Made by a program: the position numbers and the translations under genes. This document shows positions 4,785 to 6,204 of a stretch of 6,204 nt of DNA, piece after piece. Position 1 is the stretch's first letter. Each line of letters begins with the position of its first letter. This DNA is from Verrucomicrobiota bacterium (GTDB lineage: Bacteria; Verrucomicrobiota; Verrucomicrobiia; Limisphaerales; UBA9464): the NCBI GenBank assembly GCA_025354845.1, contig JANXMD010000501.1:1-6204 (forward strand), in the 5' to 3' direction. Under the pieces are notes generated by a model that did no database searches, had not been told where the DNA came from, and was given only the letters and a program-made list of their open reading frames with translations.

Positions 4785-5118
4785 TCCCATTTGAGCGCGG
4801 CTTCGCCGCCATACCTCGCCATAGCGGCCGGCTTCCTCCGTCTGCTTCATCCCCCTTCCACATCAACCCCAAAAACCGCAGGCTCCAGCCCAACAATTCA
4901 GGCACCACCCCGCCCACCTTTGGGCGACGCCAAACTCTGGCACCACCCGGGCCAAATATACCCCTTCCAACGTTTCTACCCCTTCCTCGCTGCGCGAGCA
5001 CACATGATGCACCTTCGGTGCTCGAAGAAAACAAACACCATCGTATGCGCCTCTTTGGCAAATAGTTAACTCCGTTCACACCACGTTAACACGACCCTTC
5101 CTGATGTCGGTGGGCCGC

Positions 5119-6204
5119 TCATGGACTGAGAAGCCCTTGTTCGACCATCGTTGGCCCCAATTCGATCAACAGCTGCTGAAGTGTGGCAATCTGTTCGCGT
5201 TCATCGGTGCGGCTTTTCCACCCTGCCGAGAACCGCAATCGTGGCCTGACTTTGTCCCGGCCATTCGCGACGACGTGGATCAAACGCTGGAGTCCGGCAT
5301 CGGTCCTACCGAAGGCCCCAGACTGCATGAGGGCAGAGTAGGAAATTGCCTGGCGATCAAAGGAATTCTGGTCACCGACCTGAAGGTATCCGGGGGTGGT
5401 TAGCGGGGCGAGTTGGGTCAGGATATTTGGGTCCTTAAGTTTGGCTCGGTAGGCGACCCTTCTGGCTTCACCGTTCGCCTGATCGACGGCTACCTTCACG
5501 TTGGCAGCATCGACCTGGAGACTCGCCTTTTGGAGGTCGAGATCCTGCTGCTGCTTGACCGCCTTGGCGTTAGCTGACGCCAGTATTCGGTCGGCCTGAA
5601 GCTTGGCGTCATTCAGAATCCGGTCGGACTCGGCAGAAGCCGTGGTGTAGGTAGCGGTGGTGGTCGCCTCGGCGGTCTTGTTGACAATCATTCTTTGCTG
5701 GGCACCTGCCTCCTGCATGGCCATGTCGGTCATCGCTTGGTCCAGAGTTTGCGAGCCTCCGGTGCTGCCCGACGGTGGAACCTTGATTCTTGCCTCGCTG
5801 ATCAGATTGGCGAGTAGGGCGCGGGCGCGGTCAATTTTGACGCCCTCACGCGTGGCCCAATTGGAATCCGCTCGGGACGTGCCAAAAACCGTGGCATCCG
5901 GCGCGCCACTGGTGTTCGCCATACTCGCAAGCTGGCTTTCGAGGCGGCGTTCTCCCTCCACTTTCGAAATGACTACCGCCTCGTCGACCAGTTCTTTCAG
6001 ATCGTGGTCGTAGAATCGCCGCGCGGAACTGACCAAATCCGGAAACGGTGCAACCTGTGTGCCGAGGGTGCTGGTTCGAAGGGACCTCGCATCTTGAGTT
6101 AGCGAGCGGAGTTTCGTGAGGATCTCTTCGCACGCGCCCCTGCTCCCTTTGACCGTTGCCACCGCAATTTTCTGTTGAGTTTGCGCAACTACGGTTTTCG
6201 TTGC
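5119..6204 (-). CDS. Alanine-rich coiled-coil hypothetical protein, 5' end beyond window
   Basis: The reading frame is open through the window edge: 14 further codons precede the GTG at 6162, which has no Shine-Dalgarno sequence. I therefore treat the gene as 5'-partial with at least 361 residues visible. Counting from that GTG, a charged helical part (1-125) is followed by a Gly/Ser linker (about 129-138) and an Ala/Thr/Gln-rich helix (about 139-240). That helix contains a near-repeat ESDRILNDAKL/QADRILASANA (about 11-residue period), typical of long coiled coils. Then comes DPNILTQLAPLTTPGYL (244-260) and a basic end. It has one cysteine and no membrane helix in the visible part. The Ala-rich helix followed by a conserved tail is faintly like the C-terminal part of SPFH/band-7 proteins, but I would not name it so. 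Function unknown; no visible link to its neighbours. Confidence 0.7.
   Translation of the reverse strand, partial: ATKTVVAQTQQKIAVATVKGSRGACEEILTKLRSLTQDARSLRTSTLGTQVAPFPDLVSSARRFYDHDLKELVDEAVVISKVEGERRLESQLASMANTSGAPDATVFGTSRADSNWATREGVKIDRARALLANLISEARIKVPPSGSTGGSQTLDQAMTDMAMQEAGAQQRMIVNKTAEATTTATYTTASAESDRILNDAKLQADRILASANAKAVKQQQDLDLQKASLQVDAANVKVAVDQANGEARRVAYRAKLKDPNILTQLAPLTTPGYLQVGDQNSFDRQAISYSALMQSGAFGRTDAGLQRLIHVVANGRDKVRPRLRFSAGWKSRTDEREQIATLQQLLIELGPTMVEQGLLSP

Larger units (their letters stand above)
4434..5118. other. 685-base region without a convincing gene; GC-rich hairpins
   Basis: Open frames exist here, for example 5079-4444 on the minus strand. Their products are Arg/Gly/Pro-rich without domain blocks, so I do not call a gene. 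The region holds short perfect hairpins: GCCGCT/AGCGGC (4583-4597), CCCGGTC/GACCGGG (4630-4649), GTCCCGGT/ACCGGGAC (4752-4771) and GCGGC/GCCGC around TTC (4797-4809). The stretch from about 4840 to 5000 is pyrimidine- and C-rich on the plus strand. The region may hold intergenic repeats or a decayed element. I see no tRNA or transposase. Confidence 0.5.

Noticed and set aside
4444..5079. 211-codon minus-strand open frame
   Set aside because: The product is Arg/Gly/Pro-rich without domain blocks and crosses several hairpins and repeats. Its ending next to the abiEi start looks accidental.
1..6204. CRISPR array, rRNA, tRNA, insertion sequence or integrase
   Set aside because: I saw no regularly spaced repeats, no RNA gene signatures and no transposase or integrase motifs on either strand.

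Overview
The window is high-GC bacterial DNA with an accessory character. Its gene content points to a Gram-negative with a periplasm: secreted cysteine proteins, a membrane-anchored metal sensor, an ECF sigma factor and an AbiE toxin-antitoxin. Most genes lack a Shine-Dalgarno sequence. A member of the Verrucomicrobiota/PVC group would fit, but this is a guess from general look and not from a marker gene.

Layout. 1-222: three hairpins, the last one very long, leading to a 90-residue conserved hypothetical gene (223-495, +) with its own terminator. 622 to about 1290 (-): the C-terminal part of an AbiEii/AbiGii nucleotidyltransferase toxin, without its N-terminal catalytic part. 1322-3739 (+): a compact five-gene metal-response cassette. 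3840-4433 (-): an intact AbiEi antitoxin. 4434-5118: about 685 bases without a convincing gene but with several GC-rich hairpins and an imperfect direct repeat. 5119-6204 (-): the 3' part of an alanine-rich coiled-coil protein that runs off the window.

The metal cassette holds two small exported proteins rich in Cys, His and Met (141 and 89 residues). They are followed by three overlapping genes in the order anti-sigma-like membrane protein, periplasmic heavy-metal sensor, ECF sigma factor. This is the order of the cnrYXH regulatory genes of Cupriavidus. Each thiol protein is preceded by nearly the same promoter-like sequence: GGGATTT, exactly 10 bases, then GGTGTA(A/G)GCGAC. This suggests that both are targets of the sigma factor encoded downstream. 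No efflux pump (cnrCBA type) is present in the window, so the visible output of the circuit would be two secreted thiol proteins.

The most striking structural point is that this plus-strand cassette lies exactly between the antitoxin and the toxin remnant of one minus-strand abiE operon. The ATGA stop/start overlap that normally couples abiEi to abiEii is still present at the end of abiEi, but the toxin's first third or so is gone. The cassette therefore seems to have entered the abiE operon, removing the 5' part of the toxin gene and leaving an orphan antitoxin.
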